A stretch of DNA of 64,000 nucleotides, taken from positions 231,043 to 295,042 of the forward strand of contig NZ_VCIG01000043.1 in the NCBI RefSeq assembly GCF_006345815.1, read 5' to 3'. Made by a program: the position numbers and the translations under genes. Positions 25,860-35,010 of this stretch are shown piece after piece (the stretch's first letter is position 1; each line of letters starts with the position of its first letter). The stretch is from Ochrobactrum sp. CGA5 (GTDB lineage Bacteria > Pseudomonadota > Alphaproteobacteria > Rhizobiales > Rhizobiaceae). Below the pieces are notes generated by a model, which saw nothing but the letters and a program-made list of their open reading frames with translations, was not told where the DNA came from and ran no database searches.

Positions 25860-26642
25860 ATGACCGACCTGCGCGATCAAAACAGCGACATGATTGTCGT
25901 TCTGCCCCTTGGCGCTCACGAACAGCATGGGCCTCACCTGCCGTTTGAAACGGATACGATTATCGCTGAAGGTATTGTCGCGCGCGTCAGCGATGCGCTG
26001 CCTGCCGAACTCAACGTTAATTTTCTGCCCGCCCAGCCAGTTGGCTATTCCATCGAACACATGGACACGGAAGGAACCCAGAGCCTCGCCTTTGCCGAGG
26101 CCGTGAACCAGTGGATCGGCATTGGTGAAAACCTTCATGCGGGCGGCATTCGCAAACTGGTCATGCTGAACGCGCATGGCGGGAATTCACCGTTGATGAC
26201 AATTGTCGCGACGGAATTGCGTACGCGGCTCGACATGCTGGCGGTCGCCACAAGCTGGACCCGCTTCGGCCTGCCGGAAGGACTGATTACACCGGAGGAA
26301 AAAGCGCTCGATATTCATGGCGGCTTCATTGAGACATCGGTGATGCTGGCGCTGCGCCCTGATCTGGTGGACATGTCAAAGGCAAGCAATTTCTCCAACG
26401 CCCAGTCACGCTACGCCGAGGAATTCAAGTTCCTGCGCGCCTATGGCCCTCATGCCTTCGGCTGGAAGATGCACGATCTCAACCCCGAGGGGGTGGCGGG
26501 CAATGCCTCTGCGGCAACAGCCGAAGCCGGGGAAAAGCTCATCGCCAACGCGGTGTCCGGCTTTATTGAATTGCTGCGCGATGTCGACAGGTTCGATCTT
26601 GACCGGTTCAAATCGAAACGTCTCACCAGGCAGGCAGGATAG
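25860..26642 (+). CDS. Creatininase-family amidohydrolase
   Basis: The 260-residue metalloenzyme shows the family's metal-binding motifs: LGAHEQHGPHLPFETD near residues 16-31 (Glu, His and Asp ligands), NAHGGN near 104-109 and a downstream HGGFIETS. Creatininases hydrolyse cyclic amides; relatives act on formamides or on mycofactocin precursor peptide. There are no creatine or mycofactocin genes here. GAGGAAAAC provides the ribosome site. Confidence 0.85.
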   Translation: MTDLRDQNSDMIVVLPLGAHEQHGPHLPFETDTIIAEGIVARVSDALPAELNVNFLPAQPVGYSIEHMDTEGTQSLAFAEAVNQWIGIGENLHAGGIRKLVMLNAHGGNSPLMTIVATELRTRLDMLAVATSWTRFGLPEGLITPEEKALDIHGGFIETSVMLALRPDLVDMSKASNFSNAQSRYAEEFKFLRAYGPHAFGWKMHDLNPEGVAGNASAATAEAGEKLIANAVSGFIELLRDVDRFDLDRFKSKRLTRQAG

Positions 26643-26686
26643 GTCAACAATACTCGCAGGACCAGTGGCGGGAATGTGATTAGATC

Positions 26687-26705
26687 AATGTAATATTATA
26701 GCATT
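26687..26705. promoter_or_regulatory. Probable Zur (zinc uptake regulator) box
   Basis: The 19-base sequence AATGTAATATTATAGCATT is an inverted repeat of form AATGnnATAnTATnnCATT, matching the AT-rich Zur operators I know from alphaproteobacteria. It is 139 bases before a COG0523 zinc-chaperone gene, a common Zur target. When zinc is scarce, Zur would leave the site and the chaperone operon would be expressed. Confidence 0.6.
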
Positions 26706-26843
26706 GCATATGGCATTCACGCCGCCCTTCCCTTATATGAAATGTCCTGTCCGAGGTTTCGGTGCTGTGCCGCTTTGCGCTGGCTGCGCACTGGCCACCT
26801 CGGGCCACGATTTCAAAAGGCCACAACTTCAAGAGGCATAATC

Positions 26844-28025
26844 ATGAGCCAGGCTGAAGCCCAAACCGAAGCTCCGTCTGCAACCGAGACGACCACTGAA
26901 GCTGGCCGCATTCCTGTGACCGTTCTGACCGGTTATCTGGGTTCGGGCAAGACCACCCTTCTCAACCGTATCCTGACCGAAAATCACGGCAAGCGTTATG
27001 CTGTCATCGTCAATGAATTCGGCGAGATCGGCATCGACAACGACCTGATCGTCGAGTCGGACGAAGAAATCTACGAAATGAACAATGGCTGCATCTGCTG
27101 CACCGTGCGCGGTGACCTGATCCGCGTTGTGGAAGGACTGATGCGCCGTCCAGGCCGTTTCGACGCCATTGTCGTGGAAACCACCGGCCTTGCCGATCCT
27201 GTCCCGGTCGCACAGACCTTCTTCATGGATGACGACGTGCGCGCCAAGACTGGGCTCGACGCCGTCGTCGCTCTTGTCGATGCCAAGCACCTGCCGCTGC
27301 GCCTGAAGGACAGCCGCGAGGCGGAAGACCAGATCGCCTTTGCCGATGTGGTGCTCATCAATAAGACCGACCTCGTGACGCCGGATGAACTCGCCGCTAT
27401 TGAAGCGACCGTGCGCGCCATCAATCCGCACGCCATTATCCATCGCACCGAGCGCGCTTCCATCCCGCTCGACCGTGTGCTGGACCGCGGTGCATTCGAT
27501 CTGAAGCGTGTTCTGGACAACGACCCGCACTTCCTCGACCACGATCACCCCGATCATGTATGCGGACCGGATTGCGACCACGATCATGGGCACGACCATC
27601 ATAACCATGGCCACCATCATCATGACCACGATCACGATCATCATGACCACCATCACGACCATGACCATGTGTGCGGTCCCGACTGCGATCATGACCATCA
27701 CCACGATCATGCCTCGCCAATCCATGATGTGACGGTGAAGTCTGTATCGCTCAGGGCTGCTGAAATCGACCCGGCGAAATTCTTCCCGTGGATTCAGAAC
27801 ATCACCCAGACGCAGGGACCGAACATTCTGCGCCTCAAGGGCATTATCGCCTTCAAGGACGACCCGGACCGGTATGTGGTGCAGGGCGTGCACATGATTA
27901 TCGAGGGTGACCACCAGCGTGCCTGGAAGGAAGATGAAAAGCGCGAAAGCCGCCTCGTCTTCATCGGACGTGAACTCGATCCAGCCGCCCTCAAAGCTGG
28001 CTTTGAAAACTGCCAAGCCCAGTAA
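26844..28025 (+). CDS. COG0523 (CobW/ZNG1-like) GTPase, probable zinc metallochaperone
   Basis: The 393-residue GTPase has Walker [16 protein letters not shown] near 31-45, the metal-binding CxCC motif in [12 protein letters not shown] near 82-86 and NKTD for guanine. Between the GTPase and the C-terminal CobW_C domain lies a roughly 60-residue His/Asp-rich stretch (about 230-292) with two copies of [11 protein letters not shown], a strong zinc-binding tract. Proteins of this type pass zinc to enzymes during starvation. A probable Zur box upstream and no cobalamin genes nearby favour zinc over cobalt. The start at 26844 matches [11 protein letters not shown]. Confidence 0.88.
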   Translation: MSQAEAQTEAPSATETTTEAGRIPVTVLTGYLGSGKTTLLNRILTENHGKRYAVIVNEFGEIGIDNDLIVESDEEIYEMNNGCICCTVRGDLIRVVEGLMRRPGRFDAIVVETTGLADPVPVAQTFFMDDDVRAKTGLDAVVALVDAKHLPLRLKDSREAEDQIAFADVVLINKTDLVTPDELAAIEATVRAINPHAIIHRTERASIPLDRVLDRGAFDLKRVLDNDPHFLDHDHPDHVCGPDCDHDHGHDHHNHGHHHHDHDHDHHDHHHDHDHVCGPDCDHDHHHDHASPIHDVTVKSVSLRAAEIDPAKFFPWIQNITQTQGPNILRLKGIIAFKDDPDRYVVQGVHMIIEGDHQRAWKEDEKRESRLVFIGRELDPAALKAGFENCQAQ

Positions 28026-28060
28026 TAAAAGCAAAATAAAACAAGAAATATCGGAAGCCG

Positions 28061-29035
28061 ATGCCTACAGTTGCACCGCTAGACCTTGAGGGTCATTGTT
28101 TTTATGCGCGCTTTGTCGGCGGCATTCCCTTCTTTGCCATGGCAGATGGCTCGATCCATCAGTTCAACAACGGCAACAAGACCTCAACAGCCCATGATGG
28201 GCTGTTGAGTGCGGCTGTTTCCGTTGATGGAAAGTCGCTTGTAACCGGCGGCGAAGATGGCCGCGTCTGTCGCACGGATGCCGACGGAACCGTGACCGAA
28301 CTTGCAAGGATACCGCGCAAATGGATAACGGCGGTGGCAACCGGCCCCGGCGGAACTGTCGGCTTTGCTTCGGGGCGCACTGCCTGGGTGCGCACGTCTG
28401 ATGGCAAGGTGCAGGAATTTGCGCAAGAGCGCAGCGTCGAAGGCATAGCCTTTGCGCCAAAGGGGCAGCGGCTGGCAATTGCCCGCTATAACGGCGCAAC
28501 CCTGATCTGGACCGGAACGGCGGCAAAACCCGTTGAACTGGAATGGAAAGGCGCACATATCGGCGTGATCTTCTCGCCCGATGGCCGCTTTCTCATCACC
28601 TCGATGCAGGAAAATGCGCTGCATGGCTGGCGCCTTGAAGACATCAAGCACATGCGCATGACCGGTTATCCCGCAAAGGTGAAGGATTGGTCGTGGAGCG
28701 CCAAAGCCAAGTGGCTAGCCACTTCCGGCGCTCCTGCAGCGATCGTCTGGCCTTTTGCAGGCAAGGACGGCCCTATGGGCAAGGCTCCCTTGGAACTTGG
28801 TCTTCGCGGCGATAGCATGGTGACATCCGTTGCCTGCCATCCGGTCGAGGATATCGTCGCCATCGGCTACAATGACGGCATGATCCTGATCGCACGTTTC
28901 GCCGACGGTAAGGAAGTTCTGCTGCGCCGCCCCGGCAAAGGCGCTGTCACCAGCATGGGCTGGGATGAACAGGGCCACCGCCTTGTTTTCGGCTCGGAAG
29001 CTGGGGATTGCGGTGTGGTTGCGATAGCCGATTAG
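28061..29035 (+). CDS. WD40-repeat protein
   Basis: This 324-residue protein consists of repeated beta-propeller blades such as DGLLSAAVSVDGKSLVTGGED and GVIFSPDGRFLITSMQE, with no signal peptide. WD40 proteins are scaffolds; a catalytic role is unlikely. It begins 35 bases after the COG0523 gene and is probably in the same Zur-controlled operon, suggesting it works with the metallochaperone, a pairing I recall from other alphaproteobacteria. Confidence 0.82.
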   Translation: MPTVAPLDLEGHCFYARFVGGIPFFAMADGSIHQFNNGNKTSTAHDGLLSAAVSVDGKSLVTGGEDGRVCRTDADGTVTELARIPRKWITAVATGPGGTVGFASGRTAWVRTSDGKVQEFAQERSVEGIAFAPKGQRLAIARYNGATLIWTGTAAKPVELEWKGAHIGVIFSPDGRFLITSMQENALHGWRLEDIKHMRMTGYPAKVKDWSWSAKAKWLATSGAPAAIVWPFAGKDGPMGKAPLELGLRGDSMVTSVACHPVEDIVAIGYNDGMILIARFADGKEVLLRRPGKGAVTSMGWDEQGHRLVFGSEAGDCGVVAIAD

Positions 29036-29111
29036 GGCGTAGGACAGAGAGACTGATTTGGCTGTCGCGATCAGCCGCAGTCAAATCAAATTCTCCTGCT
29101 GCCCTGTTGCA

Positions 29112-29990
29112 CTACTGCCTTTTCATGGAAACAGCAGGCGCCCCATCGGGTCCAAGCGACGCCACCCACTGGGTAATGGCGGCAACATCCTTTTCACCCA
29201 GCATATGATCCGCATCTATGGTGCGAGCATCGACGCGCGCGCCCCCGGAGCGCAGTAGCGATGAAAGCGCTGGCGCAAACGGTGAGTAGAGCTTGTCCTC
29301 TTCGCCCGTGATCGTGAGAACACGCGTCTTGCTCAGATTGGCGACGGGCGCATTGTCCAAAACCGGCATCGAGCGCATCAGGACAGCGCGCTTCACCAGA
29401 TCGGGATGGAGCATCATCGTTGCCGCCAGAAGATTGGCACCGTTGGAATAGCCTACGAAGGTTGCATGGGTGAGGTCGAGGTCCTTATCGTCAGCCAGTC
29501 GGGTGAGGAAGGTCACGAAGGCATTGGCTTCAAGCTTGATGTCCTTCTGGTCGAACTTCACCGGTGTGATGCGCTTGTACCAGCGCGTACCGCCATCCTG
29601 CATCACGCGACCGCGAATGCCGAGCAATGTGGCGCGCGGCCAGATCCTGGAAGCCAGCGGCACAAGGCTGGTTTCGTTGCCGCCCGAACCGTGCAGCAAA
29701 ATCACCAGTTCATTTGATGCGTTTTCCGGCTTGTAGAAGCGGTGGATGAACTGCCTGCTGCGCGAAAAATTCTGCTCCGGGGTTGCTTCCGTATCCATCT
29801 TCTTCTCGCGCATTGTCACACCTTCACCGAGCTTGGGAGCGCCCTGCTCTTCTTTCATCGATGCGGCAATAGCGCTCAGAGCCTTGCCCTGACCGCTCGT
29901 CGAAATCGGCTGTCCTTCGGCTAGAGCCGAGCCAGCCGTTACCGTCACTGCCACAGCCGCAAAAGCGGCAATAAACATCTTCTTTACCAT
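29112..29990 (-). CDS. Exported alpha/beta hydrolase (esterase)
   Basis: The 292-residue protein has a signal peptide (MFIAAFAAVAVTVTAGSALA). Its hydrolase domain has the oxyanion loop LLHGSGGNE near 98-106, the nucleophile GYSNGAN near 179-185, an acid in GEEDKLYS near 231 and His in DADHMLG near 260. It resembles the phospholipase/carboxylesterase group (YpfH/EstB-like). It acts in the periplasm; the substrate is unknown. It converges on the WD40 gene with a 76-base gap. Confidence 0.85.
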   Translation of the reverse strand: MVKKMFIAAFAAVAVTVTAGSALAEGQPISTSGQGKALSAIAASMKEEQGAPKLGEGVTMREKKMDTEATPEQNFSRSRQFIHRFYKPENASNELVILLHGSGGNETSLVPLASRIWPRATLLGIRGRVMQDGGTRWYKRITPVKFDQKDIKLEANAFVTFLTRLADDKDLDLTHATFVGYSNGANLLAATMMLHPDLVKRAVLMRSMPVLDNAPVANLSKTRVLTITGEEDKLYSPFAPALSSLLRSGGARVDARTIDADHMLGEKDVAAITQWVASLGPDGAPAVSMKRQ

Positions 29991-30333
29991 GATCTCAACA
30001 TAGCCAATGAGACGTTAACGAAGGTTTGAAGGCAGCTCCTCCCAGGTGCGTCTCCACCCCTGCCGGCGACAATCCCATAACCCAACACATCTGTCCGAAA
30101 TTGCTTCAGGCCCTTTCGGGATGCGCTACTGTAATGCCGTTAACAGGAGAGTTTTAGCGAGAATATGGCAGGATGCACGAAAAGTTACATCGTGTTACAA
30201 TTCCGTTACATCCTCGCATGACTTCAACAAAGCGTGAACAGCAGCATGTTCGTAAATTATCCATGCTTTTGACGCCTTTGCGTGGGAACCTGTCTACAAG
30301 TTAAGGGTCAATTGTTTGGGAGTGGGAGTGACC
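29991..30333. promoter_or_regulatory. Divergent intergenic region with three GTTACA direct repeats before msrP
   Basis: GTTACA occurs at 30184-30189, 30194-30199 and 30205-30210, that is at 10- and 11-base spacing on one helical face. Such direct repeats are typical of OmpR-type response-regulator sites. They lie about 125-150 bases before the msrP ATG. E. coli msrPQ is controlled by the HprSR two-component system, so a similar control is plausible. The rest of the gap shows no gene. Confidence 0.45.
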
Positions 30334-31293
30334 ATGAGCAGCTTTAAACCGGGACGTTTTTCATCTGCCCGCCTCACTTACGACGCGGTAACGCCCAGAA
30401 GCCTTTATGTGAACCGTCGTTCTTTCATGATCGGCGCGGGTGCTCTGGCTGCTACCGGTGTCGCATCATCGGCCTTTGCCGAACCACTCAAGGCAAAGGA
30501 TTCCGCCTATAAGGTGGACGAGAAGCTGACGCCGCAGGATGCGGTCACGACCTACAATAATTTTTACGAGTTCGGCACGGACAAGAGCGACCCTTCCGCC
30601 AATTCCGGTAATTATAAGCCACTGCCGTGGAAGCTTACGGTCGATGGTCTCGTGAAACAGCCGAAGGAATTCGACATTCAGGACCTGATTGCCAAAATGC
30701 CGCTTGAAGAGCGTATCTATCGGATGCGCTGCGTCGAGGCATGGTCCATGGTCATTCCGTGGATCGGATTTCCGCTTTCAAGCCTTCTGTCGCAGGTGGA
30801 GCCGCTCGGATCGGCAAAGTACATCGCCTTTACCGGCGTCGTGCGACCGGAGGAAATGCCGGGCCAGACCGGTCTCTTCCAGGTTCTTGACTGGCCCTAT
30901 ATCGAGGGGCTGCGTCTCGACGAGGCCATGCATCCTCTCACTATCCTTTCGGTCGGCCTTTACGGCGAGACATTGCCCAATGCGAACGGTGCTCCGATCC
31001 GGCTCGTGGTGCCCTGGAAATATGGTTTCAAGGGGATCAAGGCGATTACAAAGATCAGCTTCGTTGAAAAGCAGCCGCCAACCTCATGGCAACAACAGGC
31101 GGCCAATGAATATGGCTTCTACGCCAATGTGAATCCAGAGGTCGATCATCCGCGCTGGAGCCAGGCGACCGAACGGCGTATCGGAGAAGGCGGTTTTCTG
31201 GGTTCGGGCCGCCGTCCGACATTACCATTCAACGGTTATGGCGAGGAAGTCGCATCGCTTTATGCAGGCATGGACCTGAAGGTGAATTACTGA
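30334..31293 (+). CDS. msrP: Protein-methionine-sulfoxide reductase catalytic subunit MsrP
   Basis: The 319-residue molybdoenzyme repairs oxidised methionines in periplasmic proteins. A twin-arginine signal ([16 protein letters not shown]) near residues 27-42 shows export folded with its cofactor. The Cys in RMRCVEAW near 133 ligates molybdenum. Electrons come from MsrQ, encoded one base after its stop. The start at 30334 (MSSFKPGRF) has GGGAG six bases upstream. Confidence 0.94.
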   Translation: MSSFKPGRFSSARLTYDAVTPRSLYVNRRSFMIGAGALAATGVASSAFAEPLKAKDSAYKVDEKLTPQDAVTTYNNFYEFGTDKSDPSANSGNYKPLPWKLTVDGLVKQPKEFDIQDLIAKMPLEERIYRMRCVEAWSMVIPWIGFPLSSLLSQVEPLGSAKYIAFTGVVRPEEMPGQTGLFQVLDWPYIEGLRLDEAMHPLTILSVGLYGETLPNANGAPIRLVVPWKYGFKGIKAITKISFVEKQPPTSWQQQAANEYGFYANVNPEVDHPRWSQATERRIGEGGFLGSGRRPTLPFNGYGEEVASLYAGMDLKVNY

Positions 31294-31294
31294 C

Positions 31295-31957
31295 ATGGCA
31301 GCAACGCCCGAGACAGCCAGGAAGAAAAAAACCCGCCCCGGCGAATGGAAAATCTGGTTGCTCTACGCGATCGGTTTCGTCCCGGCGGTCTGGACATTCT
31401 ATCTGGGCGCAAGCGGCAATCTTGGCGCTGATCCGGTCAAGGCTTTTGAACACACACTGGGCCTGTGGGCTCTGCGCTTTCTGATTCTGACCCTTATGGT
31501 CACCCCGATACGCGACCTGACCGGCATGGCTTTTCTGCGCTACCGCCGGGCGCTCGGCCTGCTTGCCTTCTATTATGCACTGATGCACTTCGCCACCTAT
31601 GTGGTGCTGGATCAGGGCCTGAACATTTCCGCCATCATCACCGATATTGTGCGCCGCCCCTTCATCACCATCGGCATGATCAGCCTGGTGCTTCTGGTGC
31701 CGCTGGCGCTCACCTCCAACAACTGGTCGATCCGCAAGCTCGGTCGCCGCTGGAACAGCCTGCACAAGCTGGTCTACGTCGCAATCGCTGGCGGCGCGAT
31801 CCATTTCATCATGTCGGTTAAAAGCTGGCCTGCCGAACCAGTCATCTATGCCGGCATCGTCAGCGCGCTGCTTTTATGGCGACTGGTGCGTCCTCACGGC
31901 CGCAACCGCAAACCTGTGTCCCGTCCTCGCGGTGAAGCAATGGCGGTAAAGAAATAG
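31295..31957 (+). CDS. msrQ: Heme-binding membrane subunit MsrQ
   Basis: The 220-residue inner-membrane protein has six helices of the ferric-reductase-like domain, with His residues in ALMHFATYVVLDQG and in SLHKLVYVAIAGGAIHF that would ligate b-type heme. It passes electrons from the quinone pool or a flavin reductase to MsrP. Immediate linkage to msrP indicates one transcript. Confidence 0.94.
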   Translation: MAATPETARKKKTRPGEWKIWLLYAIGFVPAVWTFYLGASGNLGADPVKAFEHTLGLWALRFLILTLMVTPIRDLTGMAFLRYRRALGLLAFYYALMHFATYVVLDQGLNISAIITDIVRRPFITIGMISLVLLVPLALTSNNWSIRKLGRRWNSLHKLVYVAIAGGAIHFIMSVKSWPAEPVIYAGIVSALLLWRLVRPHGRNRKPVSRPRGEAMAVKK

Positions 31958-32115
31958 GCCATGATAAGCTGATAAGTTTCCACACTCCCTAATATAGAAA
32001 CTTAAATCTACTATTGTGATGGTTACCCGATGACATGACGATGCAAATCATGTCAGTATCGCCGCGATTTCCGCACGCAGAATAATTCCCGGCAGCGGCA
32101 ACCGACGAATACGGA

Positions 32116-33117
32116 ATGCATATGTCATCTCTCCTGAAATCGGCTCCCGTCCGCATCGCAGGCAAATTCGTCTTCATTTTATTCGTCCTTGTCTTTGCGA
32201 CTTGGGCCAGCTTCGCCATGTGGTTCCAGTTACCCTTCGGCGATGCCGTGCGCGGATCGATCATTGCCGTCTGGCTTCTGCTCTGTCTTGGGGCAATTGC
32301 AGGCGAAAGACATTACAGGTGCTGGCGCAGACGCCTGTTCTTCTGCCTTCTCGCGCTGGTAATGTTGGGGGCATGGTCCACGGTCCGCCCCTCCCTCAAT
32401 CGCATCTGGGCGCCAGATGTCGCCCGCACGGTGACCGGACAGATCAATGGCGACATCGTTACTCTCTCCAATGTCCGTGATTTCATCTGGCGGACCGCGG
32501 AAGATTTTACGCCGAACTGGAAAGAAGAAACCTACGATCTCAGCAAGATAACGTCCGTGGACGTTTTTCTTTCCTACTGGTCAAGCCCGGCAATCGCTCA
32601 TACGCTTTTGTCGTTCGGTTTCGAGGATGGTCGTCACGTGGTCTTCTCCGGCGAAATCCGCCGCGAACATCATGAGGTCTATTCGCCGATCGCCGGCTTT
32701 TTCCGCAAGTACGAGCTGGCGATGATTGCCGCCGAAGAGCAGGACATCATTTATCTGCGCACCAATGTCCGCAAGGAAAACGTCTATCGCTATCGCGTGA
32801 AATTGCCGTCTGTGGGCGCGCGCGAACTTTTCCTGTCTTATGTCGAGCTCGGCAACAAGCTGGCAGAGCAACCTAAATTTTACAATACGCTGACCGCGAA
32901 TTGCACCACGATCATCTTCCACATGGCCCGTGTGCTGGACCCGACCTTCCCGTTTGATTATCGCGTTCTTCTATCGGGCTATCTGCCCGGCTACCTGCAC
33001 GACCACGGCTGGATCGAAAACGGTGGCACGCTGGAGGAGGCACGGGAACGCGCGTCGATTGACGCAAGAGCGCTTTCAGCCGGACGCGACGGTTTTTCGC
33101 AACGTATCCGCGAATAG
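32116..33117 (+). CDS. DUF4105 membrane protein
   Basis: The 333-residue protein has three N-terminal membrane helices (about 12-95). A periplasmic domain follows that I recognise as DUF4105, with FVLSYW-like FLSYWSSPAIAHTLLSFGF, an acidic HHEVYSPIAGFFRKYE segment and NCTTIIFHMARV. DUF4105 contains a Cys-His arrangement (here NCTT) suggestive of an NlpC-type fold, but no activity is proven. The start is ATG 32116 or 32122. Confidence 0.78.
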   Translation: MHMSSLLKSAPVRIAGKFVFILFVLVFATWASFAMWFQLPFGDAVRGSIIAVWLLLCLGAIAGERHYRCWRRRLFFCLLALVMLGAWSTVRPSLNRIWAPDVARTVTGQINGDIVTLSNVRDFIWRTAEDFTPNWKEETYDLSKITSVDVFLSYWSSPAIAHTLLSFGFEDGRHVVFSGEIRREHHEVYSPIAGFFRKYELAMIAAEEQDIIYLRTNVRKENVYRYRVKLPSVGARELFLSYVELGNKLAEQPKFYNTLTANCTTIIFHMARVLDPTFPFDYRVLLSGYLPGYLHDHGWIENGGTLEEARERASIDARALSAGRDGFSQRIRE

Positions 33118-33252
33118 GGCATTTCCAGCGAAAGTACGAAGCATTTACGCAGGGAATCAGTGCATCGAACTGATTTTCATCCCACCTTGATGCGTAAAAA
33201 CAAAAATATAGACCGGATCTACTGGTTCCGTTTTGGACTGGAACAGCTCTAG

Positions 33253-33287
33253 AAAAACCCCGCCGAAACCGAAATCTCGACGGGGTT
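33253..33287 (-). terminator. Rho-independent terminator of ridA
   Basis: Arms AACCCCG and CGGGGTT with an 18-base partly paired loop are followed on the minus strand by TTTTTCT. It lies 18 bases beyond the RidA stop. Confidence 0.7.
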
Positions 33288-33304
33288 GAATCTGCAAGAA
33301 GAAA

Positions 33305-33649
33305 TTACACCGCAGCGGTGATGATGATTTCAACCTTGTAGTCAGGCGTTGCCAGCGCGGCTTCACCGGTGGCACGGGCGGGCGTATGAGCCGGATCGAC
33401 CCATGCGTCCCAGACAGCGTTCATTTCGGCAAAGTCCTTCATGTCGGCAAGCCAGATGATGGCCTGGAGAATCTTGGTCTTGTCGGAACCAACTTCCTTG
33501 AGAAGGCGGTCCACCTCAGCCAAAACGGCCTTGGTCTGTTCGGTGACGCTGGCGCCCGGGTTTCCCACCTGACCGGCGAGATAAACGGTATTGCCGTGAA
33601 TTACGGCCTGGCTCATGCGCGGACCGACTCCGATGCGACGGATGCTCAT
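33305..33649 (-). CDS. RidA-family protein (YjgF/YER057c/UK114)
   Basis: This 114-residue trimeric protein of the RidA superfamily has VYLAGQVGNPGASVTEQTKA near the N-terminus and the Arg of PARATGEAAL near 96. RidA proper hydrolyses reactive enamine/imine intermediates; this member lacks the exact RidA signature and may belong to the Rid4-7 group of unknown substrates. Start 33649 has GGAG at seven bases. It has its own terminator. Confidence 0.87.
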   Translation of the reverse strand: MSIRRIGVGPRMSQAVIHGNTVYLAGQVGNPGASVTEQTKAVLAEVDRLLKEVGSDKTKILQAIIWLADMKDFAEMNAVWDAWVDPAHTPARATGEAALATPDYKVEIIITAAV

Positions 33650-33793
33650 GGTGAACTCCTCTCCATAATGCTCTTCTGCGGAACCAGTTCCGCATGTGAA
33701 AATGTTGCGCATCCTTATTAAAGCCCTAGTCTGCTTTGGCAATGCCATTGCCCGCCTGAATGATGCAATTTCAGTAAAAAGAGGAGGACAGTC

Positions 33794-34177
33794 ATGTCGG
33801 AACCACTCGCCGAGATTTATCGCGATTATATTGCATGCCTGAACCGGCAGGACTGGGACGACCTCGGGCTTTATGTACACGAGGAGGCAATCCATAACGG
33901 CAGGCCTTTGGGACTTTCCGGCTATCGCGCGATACTGGAACAGGATTTCGAAGCTATCCCCGACCTGCGCTTCAACATTGAGCTGCTTGTCAGTGAACCG
34001 CCCTATATTGCGAGCCGACTCCAGTTCGATTGCACGCCGAAGGCGCTACTGTTCGGTCTTCCGGTTAACGGCAAACGGGTCCGGTTTGCAGAAAATGTTT
34101 TTTACGAATTCGAGAATACGCTGATAAGGAAAGTCTGGTCAGTCATCGACAAGGCAGCGATTGAAGCGCAACTGTGA
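33794..34177 (+). CDS. SnoaL-like/ester cyclase NTF2-fold protein
   Basis: The 127-residue protein opens with IYRDYIACLNRQDWDDLGLYVHEEAIHNG, read across residues 8-36. It has the EDF-type EQDFEAIPDLRF and ends in KVWSVIDKAAIEAQL, which fit a cone-shaped NTF2 fold of the SnoaL/ester-cyclase type. Members bind or isomerise small hydrophobic molecules; no substrate is inferred. A strong GAGGAGGA site precedes the ATG. Confidence 0.78.
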   Translation: MSEPLAEIYRDYIACLNRQDWDDLGLYVHEEAIHNGRPLGLSGYRAILEQDFEAIPDLRFNIELLVSEPPYIASRLQFDCTPKALLFGLPVNGKRVRFAENVFYEFENTLIRKVWSVIDKAAIEAQL

Positions 34178-34194
34178 TATAGCGCCCGTCACCA

Positions 34195-34223
34195 TTGACT
34201 CTTTCCCGCCCTCCCCCTATAAG
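34195..34223 (+). promoter_or_regulatory. Probable sigma-70 promoter of rpmH-rnpA-yidC
   Basis: TTGACT at 34195-34200 and TATAAG at 34218-34223 are separated by 17 bases, a near-consensus housekeeping promoter. It would start a leader of about 170 bases before rpmH, which includes a RIME-like palindrome. Confidence 0.65.
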
Positions 34224-34303
34224 CCGCGACACGTTCGCCCGCGCGGTTTACGGATGGTTTTGTGCTGTCCACTGCCGGGAAAAGAACCAGCTCCTGTTCA
34301 ATA

Positions 34304-34352
34304 GAACATGATCCCGAAAAGTGAAAAACGGTTTTCGGACAAGATCGTGTTC
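34304..34352. repeat. RIME-like palindromic element in the rpmH leader
   Basis: GAACATGATCCCGAAAAGTG and the partner GGTTTTCGGACAAGATCGTGTTC make a nearly complete palindrome. It lies between the predicted promoter and rpmH, so it should be transcribed and fold as an RNA hairpin in the messenger leader. Confidence 0.8.
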
Positions 34353-34400
34353 AAAAGAAAAACAGAATTAAGAAGGGCCGCACACCGCGGTATTAAATAA

Positions 34401-34535
34401 ATGAAGCGCACTTACCAGCCATCCAAAATCGTCCGCAAGCGTCGTCACGGTTTCCGTGCACGCATGGCAACCACCGGCGGCCGCAAGGTTCTCGCCGCTC
34501 GCCGCTCGCGCGGCCGTAAGCGGCTTTCCGCTTAA
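34401..34535 (+). CDS. rpmH: 50S ribosomal protein L34
   Basis: The 44-residue basic protein [20 protein letters not shown]... is the complete canonical L34, ending GRKRLSA. It is a late-assembling large-subunit protein. It begins the conserved rpmH-rnpA-yidC cluster. dnaA is not next to it, as is normal in alphaproteobacteria. Confidence 0.98.
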   Translation: MKRTYQPSKIVRKRRHGFRARMATTGGRKVLAARRSRGRKRLSA

Positions 34536-34584
34536 TTTGTTCCCGCGCAATTTGGGTCTAAGGCCAAGCGCGGTGAATAAAGAC

Positions 34585-35010
34585 ATGAACAAGCCGAAAC
34601 AAATACTCCGCCTTCGCAAGAGAGCGGAGTTTTTGGCTTTGAGGAATGGTGAAAGACGACGTGGTCCCCTGTTTCTTCTCGAAGTCCGAGAGCGGACCGA
34701 AGAAGAATCGCAAGCCGCTAAAATCGGCGAAAAACCCCGTGCAGGTTTCACCGTAACGAAGAAAAACGGCAATGCCGTGATACGAAATCGCATCCGCCGC
34801 AGGCTGCGAGAAGCGGTTCGTTGTCACGCAGGGCGTGACATGGCGCCTTCGACGGACTATGTGATCGTAGCGCGCGAGCAAGCCCTCACTGCGCCCTTTT
34901 CGCGACTGACCGAAGAACTCTCCCGCCGCATCAAGGCGAAGGGTGAACGGCGGGGCGATGGGAAACGCCGAACGGAAAGACCGGAATCAGGACCCGTCAA
35001 TGGAAAATAA
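34585..35010 (+). CDS. rnpA: Ribonuclease P protein component
   Basis: The 141-residue protein binds the RNase P RNA to mature tRNA 5' ends. It has [14 protein letters not shown] at the start, the central [20 protein letters not shown] with the RNxxRR RNA-binding motif, and a longer-than-average polar C-terminal tail. The ATG at 34585 is taken; GTG at 34573 is a close alternative. Its 3' end overlaps yidC by 11 bases. Confidence 0.93.
   Translation: MNKPKQILRLRKRAEFLALRNGERRRGPLFLLEVRERTEEESQAAKIGEKPRAGFTVTKKNGNAVIRNRIRRRLREAVRCHAGRDMAPSTDYVIVAREQALTAPFSRLTEELSRRIKAKGERRGDGKRRTERPESGPVNGK

Noticed and set aside
27536-27715. Minisatellite-like CATGACCACGATCAC repeats
   Set aside because: They are in frame and encode a His/Asp-rich metal-binding tract of a known type, so they are explained as coding sequence.
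26829-28034. Long minus-strand open frame opposite the COG0523 gene
   Set aside because: Its Met/Val-rich repeats are the complement of the His/Asp codons of the real protein.
34178-34600. Replication origin at rpmH
   Set aside because: There is no dnaA gene and no cluster of DnaA boxes; alphaproteobacteria usually have the origin elsewhere.
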